Positions 9,474 through 19,195 are shown, counted from the first letter of the stretch. The stretch: 64,000 bases of DNA from QIJE01 sp048541835 (GCF_048541835.1 NZ_JBLEOY010000002.1:434001-498000), one strand, 5' to 3'. Notes: a model not told the origin generated them from the letters alone. Numbers and translations: made by a program.

Positions 9474-9831
9474 GGGGGCGTAACGGTTTCGACGGTGATA
9501 TTAGGGTCATAAGTTGCATGTCGAGGACGCTTTGTAGGCTCGTTAATCATTCGAAGCACACATATAATCGCAGACAATTACGATTACGCATTAGCCGCTT
9601 AATCGGCTAACGTCTTTGAAATTTCTACCTGTAAGATTTCGAAGATGACAATTTGCAGGTTATAGCGTAAAGGTCTCCTTTACTTTTACGCCGAACTCTT
9701 AGAGGATGGCTAAAAAAAGGTCTTGTTTGTTCTTTGCTTTTTGAAGCCATATCTTTAAAGAATAAACTAAACATGTAGATGCTCTGATTTTAAATCTTCG
9801 GACGCGGGTTCGACTCCCGCCGCCTCCACCA
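9474..9831 (+). ncRNA. ssrA: Transfer-messenger RNA (tmRNA)
   Basis: tmRNA rescues stalled ribosomes by acting first as an alanyl-tRNA and then as an mRNA for a degradation tag. The 5' end GGGGGCG (9474-9480) pairs with CGCCTCC at the 3' end, followed by ACCA, so CCA is encoded. The T-arm reads GGGTTCGACTCCC. The conserved start GTAACGGTTTCGAC follows the acceptor strand. The tag frame is read from GCA at 9570 to TAA at 9600-9602 and encodes ADNYDYALAA, ending in the usual ALAA degron. Total length is 358 nt. The gene marks the boundary between core genes on the left and the defence-rich region on the right. Confidence 0.96.
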
Positions 9832-10225
9832 ATCAAAAAAGACCGGCTCCGTCCCTACAGAGAAAAACTCTTGGGTGACGGGTTTGTTCCTGCTTTTACA
9901 TTGACGATAGACTCATTTACACTATTCTCCAGCCTTTCATCCTCTGTTTTATACGGTTGAAGTCAGAATCTCGTTTGGTTGGGCAATCCTTATTATGTCA
10001 ATGAGTTGAACCGGTTTGTTTGTGCCTGATAGAACCGCAGATTCAATTACCGATGTCAGAACACAGATAATGAAAAAGTTATTATATGATAAAAAATATT
10101 TGACAAAGTATAAATTGGTTTGTATATTGTGAAAGTAGGTATGTGATATGGAGATAATATGAAGGTTCAAGAATATCCAATACAAAAAACTTACCGATAA
10201 AAACATATCAATCCCTTTTGTAAGT
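9832..10225 (+). other. Non-coding stretch after ssrA
   Basis: This 394-bp AT-rich stretch follows the tmRNA 3' end. A 96-residue minus-strand frame runs through it but has no recognisable motif and no good ribosome site, so I do not call it. No hairpin terminator is obvious. If an element integrated at ssrA, its left end would lie here. Confidence 0.5.
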
Positions 10226-13200
10226 TCACTTCTTTTCACTCTCTATAATTGCTATTTCGTCCGGGGTCAGGTCGTAGAGTTTGTAGACAAGTTGATCTAT
10301 TTCTCGTTCTTCAGGGGATGTATCTGCTCCTTTTTCTTTCCCGGCTATGATTTTATTTAATAATTCCTCAAAAGGTTTTTGCTGGGATGCGAGGGTTTTG
10401 GGGATGGGAAGTTTGATTAAAAATGCTTTCAGATATCTAACTCCATTTTTTCCAAGTTCTCCACCAGCATAAAATGTCTTAAAAAAATATGCAATAGGAT
10501 TAGAATTCAATAAAGAAATTAAATATTTTGTATTTTTGCCTGTTAAAATAAAAGTTGTATTGGCTGGATAATATTTATTCTCATCATAATAAAATTGCGG
10601 TTTTCTTACTATCTCCTGATACATCACTTTATCCTTCTCAAATTCTTCGTAATAGGCGCATGCACGCAAATTCCACCAATTTAGTCCCTGATCGCCCCTT
10701 TTTTTTGCTCTATCTTCAAATTGTAAAAGATGTTTAAAAACAGCAGGATATAATTTGGGAATATCAATATCTAACCCTGTAGCAAGCAGCCACAACCCTG
10801 CCCACTCGCAACTATACCTCTTAATATCCCTGCCTCGCAGAATAGGTTTTAATATCTCCGCACTCTTAGAGTCTTCTTTGCACAGCCGCTCTTTTGTAGG
10901 TGTATCTACAATAAAGGCTTCGTTTAGACCGGTTTTCACACCATAATATATTTCAACATCCCACTCTTTCAAAGGTTTCCCTATGCGTTCAATTTTTTGT
11001 TTAAGTTTCTGTTCTTCGGGCGAAAGGATAATCCAACTGCCTTCGGACAGGTCGGTCAAAATGGTAAAAGATTTATCGGTTAATTGTTCAATGGGTTCTT
11101 TACCGGTTAATGTCAGGGCTTGCAATTTTATTTTATTTGGTTTGCTGTTTTTCACTAATAGAATAGCCGTGTCAACCGTTGCCGTATCAAATACATCGGG
11201 ACCTAAATCAATGAGCTTGAGAGGATTTTTTTTACTAAAGAATCTGCGCAACGATATTCCATATTTTGTCCGCATCCATTTATTTGAAGTGATATAACAA
11301 AGTAAACCTTTATCTTTCAGTAGTTTCATCCCTTTTTCATAAAACAAAGCGTAAATATCACCGGTACGTTCAAAGGTCTCATACCCTTTGTTATCATATA
11401 AATCTGCATAATGACGGGTGTTGTCAGCCATTTTTTGCAACTGAATATATGGCGGATTAGCAATTACCACATCAAACCCATACATTTGACTATGCTTGGA
11501 ATCGGTTTTCGCATAAAATATTTCAGAAAAATTGAGCTGCCACATAAAAAAATGTTTTATCTTTTTTCCACTAGTACATTCTTCTGATTGTTTTGCCTCA
11601 TATTCAGGATCAAATCTCAATATTTTATAGAGTTTTTCCTTATCCTGTTTGATTAATTTATCTCTTTGCTCTTTTCTGGGCAATATTGAATACTTCTCTT
11701 CTATAACCTTAATCTTTTTAAAATAATTCAATTTTTTGTTTTTTAATTCAATCGTCAATATATTTATCTGCAAATTATCAATTTCTTCTTTTAGCTCTAA
11801 TTTTTTCACTGTATTAGATTCACTTAAAAAGTCATCCTGCTTCTGTTGAAGACGCTCTATTGCTTTACCTGCCTCATCTTTAAACAACTCGCTTGCGGCA
11901 TTTAAGTCAATTCCCGAGATTAAACTGTTACCCTGCATAATCCGGTAATCCAGGTTCGGCAGTGGTTTGATATTCTTAATATTATCCTCATCTACTATCA
12001 GTGACAGCCACAATCGCAGTTTGGCAATCTCCACCGCGCCGGGGTCAATATCCACACCATAAAGGGAGTGTTCAATAGAGCGGCGCTTGAATTCATAAGC
12101 TGTTCTGTTGCTGTCATTAATAAAAATTGACAGCACATTTCTTGCCTTGACAATCTCGCTCATCATCCCTACCGGAAAAGCACCGGAACCCACAGCCGGG
12201 TCACAGACGGTGATGTCAGCCAGTTTCCGGTCAATCAGTGCGGCGTTGCTGCGTATGCTTTCGGGCAGTTTTAATTTATAATCAGATGTTTTTTGCTTCC
12301 CTTCTTTTATATTTTGTCCTTTTATCAGTGCTGTTACTTCGTTTTCACTGACATGTTCGCCGGTGTAAATCAGGGTTTCAATATCTTCTTTTGAAGGAAT
12401 TAGAGATTGCTTCGCTTTGCTCGCAATGACTTCGGTATGTAAATAGTTGATCAAACTCTGCCGGCACATGTAATGGACAATTTCGCGGGGAGTGTAATAG
12501 ACGCCAAATGTTTTGTTGAATTTGTTCTCCTCGCTTTTTTTGCCGCTTTTTAATGCTTTTTTGAATTCATCATAATTATCAGGGCGGATGGCATTGAATT
12601 TCTCGTAGGCTTTCCCAAGCAGTTCCGGATCGATGGCCACTTCCTGTTCCATGGGTTCATCTTCTTTTACGGTAAAGTTATAGCGGTCGAAAATATCGAG
12701 GATACCGTCGCCGGTATCGTCTTCTTTGGTATTCATTGTATTGGAAAAAAGCTCGTTGGGAATCGTAATATTGGTATTCACCCAGTCGTAATTGCCGATA
12801 GGATCAAAAAGTCCGCCGTTCAGAAAGGGGATTTTGCAGTCAAACTGGCTGTAATAACCGTCGTCATCACTACGATCTCGGCGTAATGCCTCATAGAAGA
12901 GCGGTTCTAAAATGTCATCGAAGAAATTGTTATAACCGCCATGTTTTTTGTTAAACAGCTCCCGCAAAAATTGTTTTGAGCCGGTGCCCCAGTTATTATT
13001 ACGCCCTACACCGAACCAGCCCTTTTTCTGCAGAAAATAAAGAAAAATAATCTGCCCGAGTAGCTTTTTTGCGAAGTTGACCGTATCAACACCCTTGGCA
13101 TAGAAGTCAGCTTTGATTTTCGGATCATTTTTAACAACCCTGTCCAACTCTTCCTTGGTGCGAAGAAAAAGATCACGGTACTTGGAGAAAAATTCTTTGG

Positions 13201-13780
13201 TAACCGTTTCAATATCAAAGGCTTCTTCAATCTCCTTTAGGGTTGGGGTTTGTTCATCATTTGCAAGGATATTGACCAGACGGCTTTGGGCGGTGTGGCT
13301 TTTCTCATTGGCACCCACGAGAAACGACCAGCGTCGGGCAGGGGTAAATTCTTCTTTCACCTTCATTTGGCCGGTTTTGGTGTTTTCAAATTTGTAATCC
13401 ATCTTGACTAGTGAAAACCGCCAATCATCTTCATCCGGGGCAACAAACGCAAACAGACCGGCATCTTTTTTGCCTCTATCAACAAGATATCTGCCAGCAA
13501 AATTTCTTTGCGTGGTGCGAGCATGATCAAGCGAATAGCCCTTTTGAAGATATGCGATTATTATATCAATCTTTTCCCCTTCGGGTGAGCTGAAAGTTCC
13601 AATGCGTTCATATGTTTTAATAACGGCTTTAAATGCCTCTTTTACGTAACCATGAACGTGAAAAACCTTGGATTCATCAATGCTATTTAAAAGGTTTCTC
13701 ATAAAATTGATAAATCTCTCTCTATCAAAAGAGCGTTCAAATGTATCCTTGATAATTTTTTTTGCCTGTTGTTTATTCAT
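10226..13780 (-). CDS. Eco57I/TaqI-like DNA adenine methylase (possible type IIG or helicase-linked)
   Basis: This 1184-residue protein is a large N6-adenine methylase of the Eco57I/TaqI class. Seen in order: YYTPREIVHYM (about residue 428), SAM-binding motif I DPAVGSGAFPVGM (about 525), YGVDIDPGAVEIAKLRL, and catalytic motif IV NPPY (about 773). The C-terminal third resembles a TaqI-type target-recognition domain (GVKTGLNEAF, LRGRDIKRY). The first 400 residues are uncharacterised; I could not identify a definite nuclease motif, so whether it is a self-contained type IIG enzyme is open. Upstream on the same strand is a PLD-helicase, and such methylase/PLD-helicase pairs recur in defence islands; I infer they work together. 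A repeat unit is inserted in frame at about residue 450. Confidence 0.85.
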   Translation of the reverse strand: MNKQQAKKIIKDTFERSFDRERFINFMRNLLNSIDESKVFHVHGYVKEAFKAVIKTYERIGTFSSPEGEKIDIIIAYLQKGYSLDHARTTQRNFAGRYLVDRGKKDAGLFAFVAPDEDDWRFSLVKMDYKFENTKTGQMKVKEEFTPARRWSFLVGANEKSHTAQSRLVNILANDEQTPTLKEIEEAFDIETVTKEFFSKYRDLFLRTKEELDRVVKNDPKIKADFYAKGVDTVNFAKKLLGQIIFLYFLQKKGWFGVGRNNNWGTGSKQFLRELFNKKHGGYNNFFDDILEPLFYEALRRDRSDDDGYYSQFDCKIPFLNGGLFDPIGNYDWVNTNITIPNELFSNTMNTKEDDTGDGILDIFDRYNFTVKEDEPMEQEVAIDPELLGKAYEKFNAIRPDNYDEFKKALKSGKKSEENKFNKTFGVYYTPREIVHYMCRQSLINYLHTEVIASKAKQSLIPSKEDIETLIYTGEHVSENEVTALIKGQNIKEGKQKTSDYKLKLPESIRSNAALIDRKLADITVCDPAVGSGAFPVGMMSEIVKARNVLSIFINDSNRTAYEFKRRSIEHSLYGVDIDPGAVEIAKLRLWLSLIVDEDNIKNIKPLPNLDYRIMQGNSLISGIDLNAASELFKDEAGKAIERLQQKQDDFLSESNTVKKLELKEEIDNLQINILTIELKNKKLNYFKKIKVIEEKYSILPRKEQRDKLIKQDKEKLYKILRFDPEYEAKQSEECTSGKKIKHFFMWQLNFSEIFYAKTDSKHSQMYGFDVVIANPPYIQLQKMADNTRHYADLYDNKGYETFERTGDIYALFYEKGMKLLKDKGLLCYITSNKWMRTKYGISLRRFFSKKNPLKLIDLGPDVFDTATVDTAILLVKNSKPNKIKLQALTLTGKEPIEQLTDKSFTILTDLSEGSWIILSPEEQKLKQKIERIGKPLKEWDVEIYYGVKTGLNEAFIVDTPTKERLCKEDSKSAEILKPILRGRDIKRYSCEWAGLWLLATGLDIDIPKLYPAVFKHLLQFEDRAKKRGDQGLNWWNLRACAYYEEFEKDKVMYQEIVRKPQFYYDENKYYPANTTFILTGKNTKYLISLLNSNPIAYFFKTFYAGGELGKNGVRYLKAFLIKLPIPKTLASQQKPFEELLNKIIAGKEKGADTSPEEREIDQLVYKLYDLTPDEIAIIESEKK
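12403..12430 (-). repeat. REP-like unit inserted inside the methylase gene
   Basis: On the minus strand this stretch reads TCATTGCGAGCAAAGCGAAG followed by CAATCTC, the familiar interspersed repeat found in many bacterial genomes. Its ends ATTGC/GCAAT are inverted. It is read in frame and encodes VIASKAKQSLIPS within a linker after the YTPRE motif, so the methylase frame stays open. Confidence 0.6.
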
Positions 13781-13931
13781 GTTTTATCCCTCAGAACTGT
13801 TACAAGCCCTTTTTTGACGTTTTTAATGGTGTTACCATGCAAAATAATATTCAATACTGTATCATATGTGCAATTATTGGTCTTTAACGGTCAATTAGGC
13901 AATTTACGGCCATTTCATATTAATGACTATG

Positions 13932-13980
13932 TCCGATAAATGTCTGAAACATGTCCGTTATATCCGATAAATGTCCGTTA
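13932..13980 (+). repeat. Short direct repeats before the methylase gene
   Basis: TCCGATAAATGTC occurs at 13932-13944 and again at 13963-13975, interleaved with ATGTCCGTTA at 13951-13960 and 13971-13980. The repeats sit at the 3' end of the collapsed AlbA_2 gene. They could be a regulator binding site or simply residual repeats. Confidence 0.45.
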
Positions 13981-14205
13981 AACCAACTCATATTTCCGGC
14001 CTCTCTTTTCACCAATTTCTTTCAAAATATTTTTATTTATTAAATCTTGGAGGTCTCTGTATAAAGTTTTTTCAGAAATGTTTTTAATTAACGTCTTATA
14101 AGAAGATAAGGTTATAATCTTATCTTCTTTGATGTATTTAACTGCTAAATGTTCATTATGCCATATTTGTTTATATTCAACAGTCTGAGATTCTTTATTT
14201 GTCAT
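13978..14205 (-). pseudogene. Collapsed Schlafen/AlbA_2-type regulator (start joined to HTH end)
   Basis: The frame encodes only 75 residues. The first 14 or so (ESQTVEYKQIWHNEHL) look like the very start of Schlafen AlbA_2 putative regulators, whose next residues are normally a WICGFANA-like segment. Here the sequence jumps directly to a helix-turn-helix-like C-terminus (SEKTLYRDLQDLINKNILKE) ending in GRKYELV, as in the C-terminal winged helix of the same family. The ~450-residue protein therefore seems to have lost its middle in frame. I place the start at ATG 14205, two bases after the helicase stop. A mini-protein that still binds DNA and controls the locus is possible but unproven. Confidence 0.6.
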
Positions 14206-14207
14206 AA

Positions 14208-17200
14208 TTATTTTCCAGTCAGACCTGTTTGTGCAGTGCACACAGACAGGTATAACGAGAGGATCACCTCACGCTTACCAAATATTATTGGGTTCTTCTC
14301 TGCATAGTGGCTTTGCAGCAGCCGTTCGGGGATATTGGACTGTAAGACTGCCAGCACTTTGAAAGGATTTATCAGCTCACCCCTAAGCGTAGTCAGCGCT
14401 TTTAACGTATTTTTTGTCGTCTGTTTGGGCAAACCGCCTTCCTCAAGCTGAGTCGATACTTTCTTGATGTAAAGTTCCTGATCTTCGGTAAGTTTCTGCG
14501 TGTTTTTGAAGGTTGCCTTTATAATGCGCAGGATATTTGCGGAGCTGTCGTGTCCTCTTCTCTTTTGAGGTTCAGCTATTTCTTCGGTCATAGCAGTACT
14601 AAAGGCAACCTTGTTGCTGTCCAAAAGGTCATATATCCCGCTTGGCAGCCTTTCTATTTTTTCATCCGGGCCGCTTTCAAGTAGTTTTGCCGCTGTCATA
14701 AAATCGAGTTCTTCTGCTGTTTTCTTTGCCTGCGCCATGAAAAATTTCTGCAGTTTCCCGCGGCGAAAGTAGGTGATGAGCGCTTCCGTAGTATTCAAGC
14801 TGGAAGCCTGAACTACTTTGCCTGTACGAGCTTTCTTGGGCAGGTGTTTTATTTTTTCAAAGAGACTGGCATCCTTTTCGCGGATATCCCTGATAACATG
14901 TAGATATTTCAGTTCGCTATCCTCGGTTTCATCATCACCTTCCAGCGTTTTCTTTGAAATCAACCGATCAAACAGCTCGTGAGAGCCGATTGGCTCGCCT
15001 TCGGTTAAAAGCTCTGCATCTCCTCCAAGAAGAGTCAGAAAGGCATTGATTTTAGCCTCAGCAGCTTCTTTCAGCTTGATCTGATCGTTGGATTGTTTGG
15101 TAGGGAAAAAATTAAAGGTATGAATAACATCAAACGCCGTATCAACTCTGTTGATGCGGCCTACTCTCTGCATCATTTTGGTCGGATTCCACGGAATATC
15201 ATAATTGATCACTACATTGGCGCGATGCAGGTTGACACCCTCAGAGAGAACTTCAGTGGAAATAAGTATGCGGTAATCATTTTTCCTGTGACGGGCCCTG
15301 GCGTCAAAGTTTTCAGTCACTTTATCACGTACGGACTCGCCTGAACCCCCTGTAAACAAAAGAACCTTGTCTGGATATTCTTCATTTATTTTTTCGAAAA
15401 GATAATTAGCAGTCTCCTTCGATTCGGTAAAAATAATAAGATGATTCTTCTGTAAAATCCTGTTTTTTGACAGTTCATGTATAAACTTTATGAGTTTCGG
15501 ATCTCGGTTTACATTTTGCCACAATTCTTTGATTTCTACCAAAGTAGCGCGATCGTATTCCAAGTCATTTTTGAGTTCTTTTTTAAAATCTTTGCTCTCA
15601 TATCTTTCAGCTTTGCCTTCATCTACCAATCGTTGAATCGCTGCATCATCATCATTGTCAAGAAATTCAAATATTTTACCAGTGTGTTTTTTGCTGACAT
15701 AAACATTGCCGCTATCAAGCTCTTTTATGAACATTTCATAGGAATGCAAAAATCTGTTCACTGAATTTCTAAAGGCAAAAAAACTGCTTTCCAGGCGTTT
15801 AATCAGTAGTATTTTCATAAATCGCCCCATATTTTTTTGTGCTAATTCTTCAGGTTGAGTAATCTTGCCTGTATAATACAACATAGGCATATAGCGCGCA
15901 TATTTGAACTGCAAGACAATAAGATTGATTGTTTTTGTGAATATATCGTCTTCGTTATCATTGAGCTCGTAAAACAGCGGCTCAGGTTTTTTTACCTCTG
16001 GAAATTTTAGTCTCTGTTCTTTTATGTCCTTGCTGAAATATTTTTCAATCTCTCTTCTGGTGCGGCGAACCATTAAATATTTTAACACCTTTTCGCGTAT
16101 TTCTCTTGCGTTTGCTTTTACAATATCTATATATTCCGTATAGTCATTTTTTCTATCAAGATTTTTAAGCCTTTTATCAAGTCCGTTAAAAAAAGATTCC
16201 AGATCGGGCAGATTAGGGATGGTACTTTTTTTGGTTTTCTGAAATAGCTTAAGCAGGCTTAAAATATCCTTTGGTGTGTTATTATATGGAGTTGCCGTCA
16301 CAAGGATAACTCGTTTGCCGCGGCAAATTTCCGCCAGTTTCTCATAGCTTGCAGTTGTTTCCGTTCTGAAGCGATGAGCCTCGTCTATAATAATATTTGT
16401 ATATTTATCTGTTCCTTTATGCAGCAGTTTGTCCAGTTTGCCGAGTGATTCACAATATGCCGGAACATTGAAATCTGAAAATACATTGGGCCAGGAACCT
16501 GGATTAGATTTTTCCAAAAGCACCGGCGGGGCGATAACAAGTATTCTGCCGTCCAGTTGACCAGCCAGCATGGCCGAGATATAGGTTTTTCCCAATCCAA
16601 CAACATCCGATATGAATACACCGCCATATTCCAGAAGTATCTTTTTAGCGTTTAAAACTGCCTGCTTCTGATATTCGAGCTCTTTGAACTCCTGCGGAAA
16701 ATTTTTAATAAATACCTCACCGGTATGACCCAGCTCATCTTTGAAATATTCGTAGAGAAACTTCAGGTATAGCTGATAAGGAGTGATATTTTGAGTCAAC
16801 CAGGTTTTGTCCTGAATAGTCTGAACATATTTTTCGCTGACATCTACAGCGTTATTCCATAATTCCTCAAATTTGTTTTTTGCAAAATCATAATCACTTC
16901 TATTTTTCAGTTCCACATTGAATTCAAGATTATCAATTAGCCCCGATCGCGTGAAATTGCTGGAGCCGGTGATAACACGGCCGATATCCCTGTCGCCTTC
17001 TCTGAAAGTCATGATGTAAAGTTTGGCGTGAACATTTTGTGACGGATAAGCCCTGATCTCCAGCTTGCCGCCTCCGATCCATTCGATAAATTTATGAACA
17101 CCTTGCTCAACATCTCTATTATCCTCTGATACTTCCATCTCTTTTTGTACAAGATTTTCAACTTGCTGTTTGGTTTCTGCATGAGATAAATCAAATATTT

Positions 17201-17444
17201 GCCGGGAGGGTTCATAGGCATCTTTCATCATATCAAAAGTCTGACTGTTTGTGCTGATACCGATAAGAATTCTAATTTTTTCTGTAGTTTCCAAAGATTT
17301 ATAGATTGCATAAAACCCGCTCGAGTAAAAGTATCCCGTGAGGCAATCGAAAAGTGCCGAATCTTTGATAAGGACTCTGAAGCGATCTTTCAGATCTTGA
17401 CCCCTCTCGTTTGTGATAAATGATAAGTCGGTGTTCATCTGCAC
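14208..17444 (-). CDS. PLD-nuclease / SNF2-type helicase fusion
   Basis: This 1078-residue protein combines an N-terminal phospholipase-D-type nuclease domain with a superfamily 2 helicase. The PLD half-site HAKLYIMT with GSSNFT lies near residues 140-170. The helicase shows Walker A VVGLGKTYIS (about 285), IIIDEAHRFR (about 355), VTATPYNN, then the second RecA domain with LIIFTESKETA, STEVLSEGVNLH and QRVGRINRVD (about 760). It acts on DNA in the cytoplasm, and the nuclease could cut foreign DNA while translocating. It is followed by a small HTH remnant and the large methylase on the same strand, which suggests a restriction-modification-like or DISARM-like module, though no DISARM drmA or drmB gene is seen. 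Confidence 0.85.
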   Translation of the reverse strand: MQMNTDLSFITNERGQDLKDRFRVLIKDSALFDCLTGYFYSSGFYAIYKSLETTEKIRILIGISTNSQTFDMMKDAYEPSRQIFDLSHAETKQQVENLVQKEMEVSEDNRDVEQGVHKFIEWIGGGKLEIRAYPSQNVHAKLYIMTFREGDRDIGRVITGSSNFTRSGLIDNLEFNVELKNRSDYDFAKNKFEELWNNAVDVSEKYVQTIQDKTWLTQNITPYQLYLKFLYEYFKDELGHTGEVFIKNFPQEFKELEYQKQAVLNAKKILLEYGGVFISDVVGLGKTYISAMLAGQLDGRILVIAPPVLLEKSNPGSWPNVFSDFNVPAYCESLGKLDKLLHKGTDKYTNIIIDEAHRFRTETTASYEKLAEICRGKRVILVTATPYNNTPKDILSLLKLFQKTKKSTIPNLPDLESFFNGLDKRLKNLDRKNDYTEYIDIVKANAREIREKVLKYLMVRRTRREIEKYFSKDIKEQRLKFPEVKKPEPLFYELNDNEDDIFTKTINLIVLQFKYARYMPMLYYTGKITQPEELAQKNMGRFMKILLIKRLESSFFAFRNSVNRFLHSYEMFIKELDSGNVYVSKKHTGKIFEFLDNDDDAAIQRLVDEGKAERYESKDFKKELKNDLEYDRATLVEIKELWQNVNRDPKLIKFIHELSKNRILQKNHLIIFTESKETANYLFEKINEEYPDKVLLFTGGSGESVRDKVTENFDARARHRKNDYRILISTEVLSEGVNLHRANVVINYDIPWNPTKMMQRVGRINRVDTAFDVIHTFNFFPTKQSNDQIKLKEAAEAKINAFLTLLGGDAELLTEGEPIGSHELFDRLISKKTLEGDDETEDSELKYLHVIRDIREKDASLFEKIKHLPKKARTGKVVQASSLNTTEALITYFRRGKLQKFFMAQAKKTAEELDFMTAAKLLESGPDEKIERLPSGIYDLLDSNKVAFSTAMTEEIAEPQKRRGHDSSANILRIIKATFKNTQKLTEDQELYIKKVSTQLEEGGLPKQTTKNTLKALTTLRGELINPFKVLAVLQSNIPERLLQSHYAEKNPIIFGKREVILSLYLSVCTAQTGLTGK

Positions 17445-17800
17445 TCCATTATTTCACAGCTATCATATGAACAAGAATAGTAAAACATGTGGCTATGTCA
17501 AACAAACCCGGCGCATGTTTGTGACATAGAGGCATACCGTTGATCTATTCTTACTTCTTATTGTTTCTTCTTTATGCAAAGACAATAATATTTTTTAGAC
17601 GCTTCAGGTTTTTCTGTTTTATATCTATCATTTTGTTGTTTAGTATCACTTATATTGCTACCGAATGTTATAAAAGTCAAGTATATCATGTTTGTATGAT
17701 GATATATTGATAATGCCAAAGTAAACGGGTGTTGTGTCGGTATATTTAAGAATATCGAATAATTTTATTGGTTATGCCAACCAATACAGCTAATATACTA
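17445..17800 (+). other. Non-coding stretch upstream of the PLD-helicase
   Basis: This is an AT-rich intergenic stretch between the helicase start (minus strand) and the fossil cas6. It should hold the promoter of the helicase operon, but I cannot fix it. I see no gene remnant or clear repeat. Confidence 0.4.
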
Positions 17801-17801
17801 T

Positions 17802-18440
17802 GAATGACATAAATAGGCTATTTATCAATAGCTATCTGCTTGAAATACAAGACAGCCCCGCACCTTTTTGTTATCGAGCCTCTGCTTGGGCAACGAAGGG
17901 ATTACTGACCTGGTGACGAGATGATCTTCAACCTTATCCTCGGCAAGGCAAGGCTTAGGTAGGGGATGCCAACTGTAACGGTAAAACTATCTATGATTCC
18001 GGAATCAAAACCCTTCGGAACATCAAAGCCGTCATTCTGTCTCTTGGACCTGATTCATCGGATAAGGCAACCGATAACCCTAAACTTTTTGACTCCCACA
18101 CGAATTATATATAACGAACACCTCACCCTTGAGCTTGAATTCCATATCCTGACCAGAAATCTCCTGCGGAGACTCTCGTTTTTACATTATTTTCATTGCA
18201 GCAGATACCCTTCAGAATGGGATTTCAACGAAATAATTAAAAAGGCTAAAGGAGTAAAAGTCTCAGTCTAAAGCCTGAAGTGGTATGAGCGGGAAAGATA
18301 CTCTGCAAGACAGAATACCGGGATGAAGATAGGAAGCTTTTGTCGGAGAGATAACATTTGAGGGCGCATTGGAACCGTTTATGGATTTAATCAGAGCCGG
18401 AAAGGGAACGGGTTTCAGGCTCGGGAAGTATATAAGATAG
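17802..18440 (+). pseudogene. cas6: cas6 pseudogene (CRISPR pre-crRNA nuclease)
   Basis: Pieces of a Cas6 of the DUF2276/PF10040 type are spread over three frames. An N-terminal piece reads FVIEPLLGQRRDY, a stop, then PGDEMIFNLIL (17862-17940), matching the PFVLEPP...GD.L.F segment. A central open piece (17966-18271) contains FLTPTRIIYNEH and EFHILTRNLLRRLSFLHYFH, the most typical Cas6 signature. After a stop the sequence continues as WYERERYSARQ, then a one-base shift, then FVGEITFEGALEPF and GKGTGFRLGKY at the end. At least two frameshifts, two stops and a deletion are visible, so it is dead. It begins a fossil cas row (cmr1, cas1, cas2 follow). Confidence 0.85.
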
Positions 18441-18506
18441 TGTAGAAATATTTCGGAAATATCGTTTCTTCTATTTTTCTTGACAAGCAGTATATTTTCT
18501 GATATG

Positions 18507-18528
18507 AACAGCTTAGAAGCTGTTTTTT
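18507..18528 (+). terminator. Rho-independent terminator after fossil cas6
   Basis: AACAGCTT and AAGCTGTT form an eight-pair stem around a two-base AG loop, followed by four more T residues. It sits 66 bp after the cas6 remnant. Confidence 0.6.
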
Positions 18529-18637
18529 ATATCAGGTGCGGTGTTATGGATGAATGAATTAACCGGCAAGAACATTAGACGGTAATCTTAGCCGATATCC
18601 ATAGACCCGATTAGGGCATGCAGAAGAAGGAGGATAG

Positions 18638-19195
18638 ATGATGGATGAGTTTAGATTGAAGACCTTGACGCCGATTTGGACAGGTGGGGTAGAGAGAGAC
18701 AATAGGATTTTACATTTAACCGGACAAGGGTTTAATACAGTGGTGGTATGAAGTGTTGATCCGCGGGCTTGATTGTTATGCGTGTGATCCCGTAAATGAC
18801 GGATGTCAGTTTAAAATAACACAAGACGAAAAAGATAAAATTAAACAAGGGGAAATTAAAGTTAATACCATTGCTAAGGCAAAAATCTGTCCTGCCTGTT
18901 ATATGTTTGGATGCACCGGCTGGAGCGGAAAAATTTATCCTGTAATTAAAGGAACCAAATACAAATAAGCCAATACAATTTTTATCCTCACGAGGCACTC
19001 CCTTCACTCTCCATTTTCTTGAACAAAAGAAGTTTGATCCCGAAGAAGAGATATTGCTGAAAATGACCTTAAAGCTTATCGCTGACTATGGAGCCATAGG
19101 TGGAAAAACTATTTTTAAACCATCAGAGATAGAACATAAAAACACAAAATTTCACCACAGAGATTTCGGAATACTTGCAAGAGATGAGCACTCGA
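18638..19195 (+). pseudogene. cmr1: cmr1 pseudogene (type III-B RAMP)
   Basis: A good ribosome site (AAGGAGG) precedes ATG 18638, and the frame begins FRLKTLTPIWTGG, the standard Cmr1 opening. After a stop at about 18750 the adjacent frame reads WWYEVLIRGLDCYACDP and later CYMFGCTGWSGK, equal to the conserved LRWWYE...YACDP and FGCTGWS of Cmr1. A third piece from about 19006 reads FDPEEEILLKMTLKLIADYG and GGKTIFKPSE. Frameshifts and a deletion break it. It is distinct from, and in the opposite direction to, the intact cmr1 at 28.5-29.5 kb, which belongs to a rather different Cmr1 subgroup. Its end runs straight into a cas1 remnant. Confidence 0.82.

Noticed and set aside
9949..10239. 96-residue minus-strand frame after ssrA
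   Set aside because: No ribosome site or known motif; it overlaps the end of the methylase gene and looks like chance AT-rich sequence.
10226..17444. DISARM system
   Set aside because: A methylase and a PLD/helicase protein are present, but drmA and drmB, the core DISARM genes, are not found nearby.
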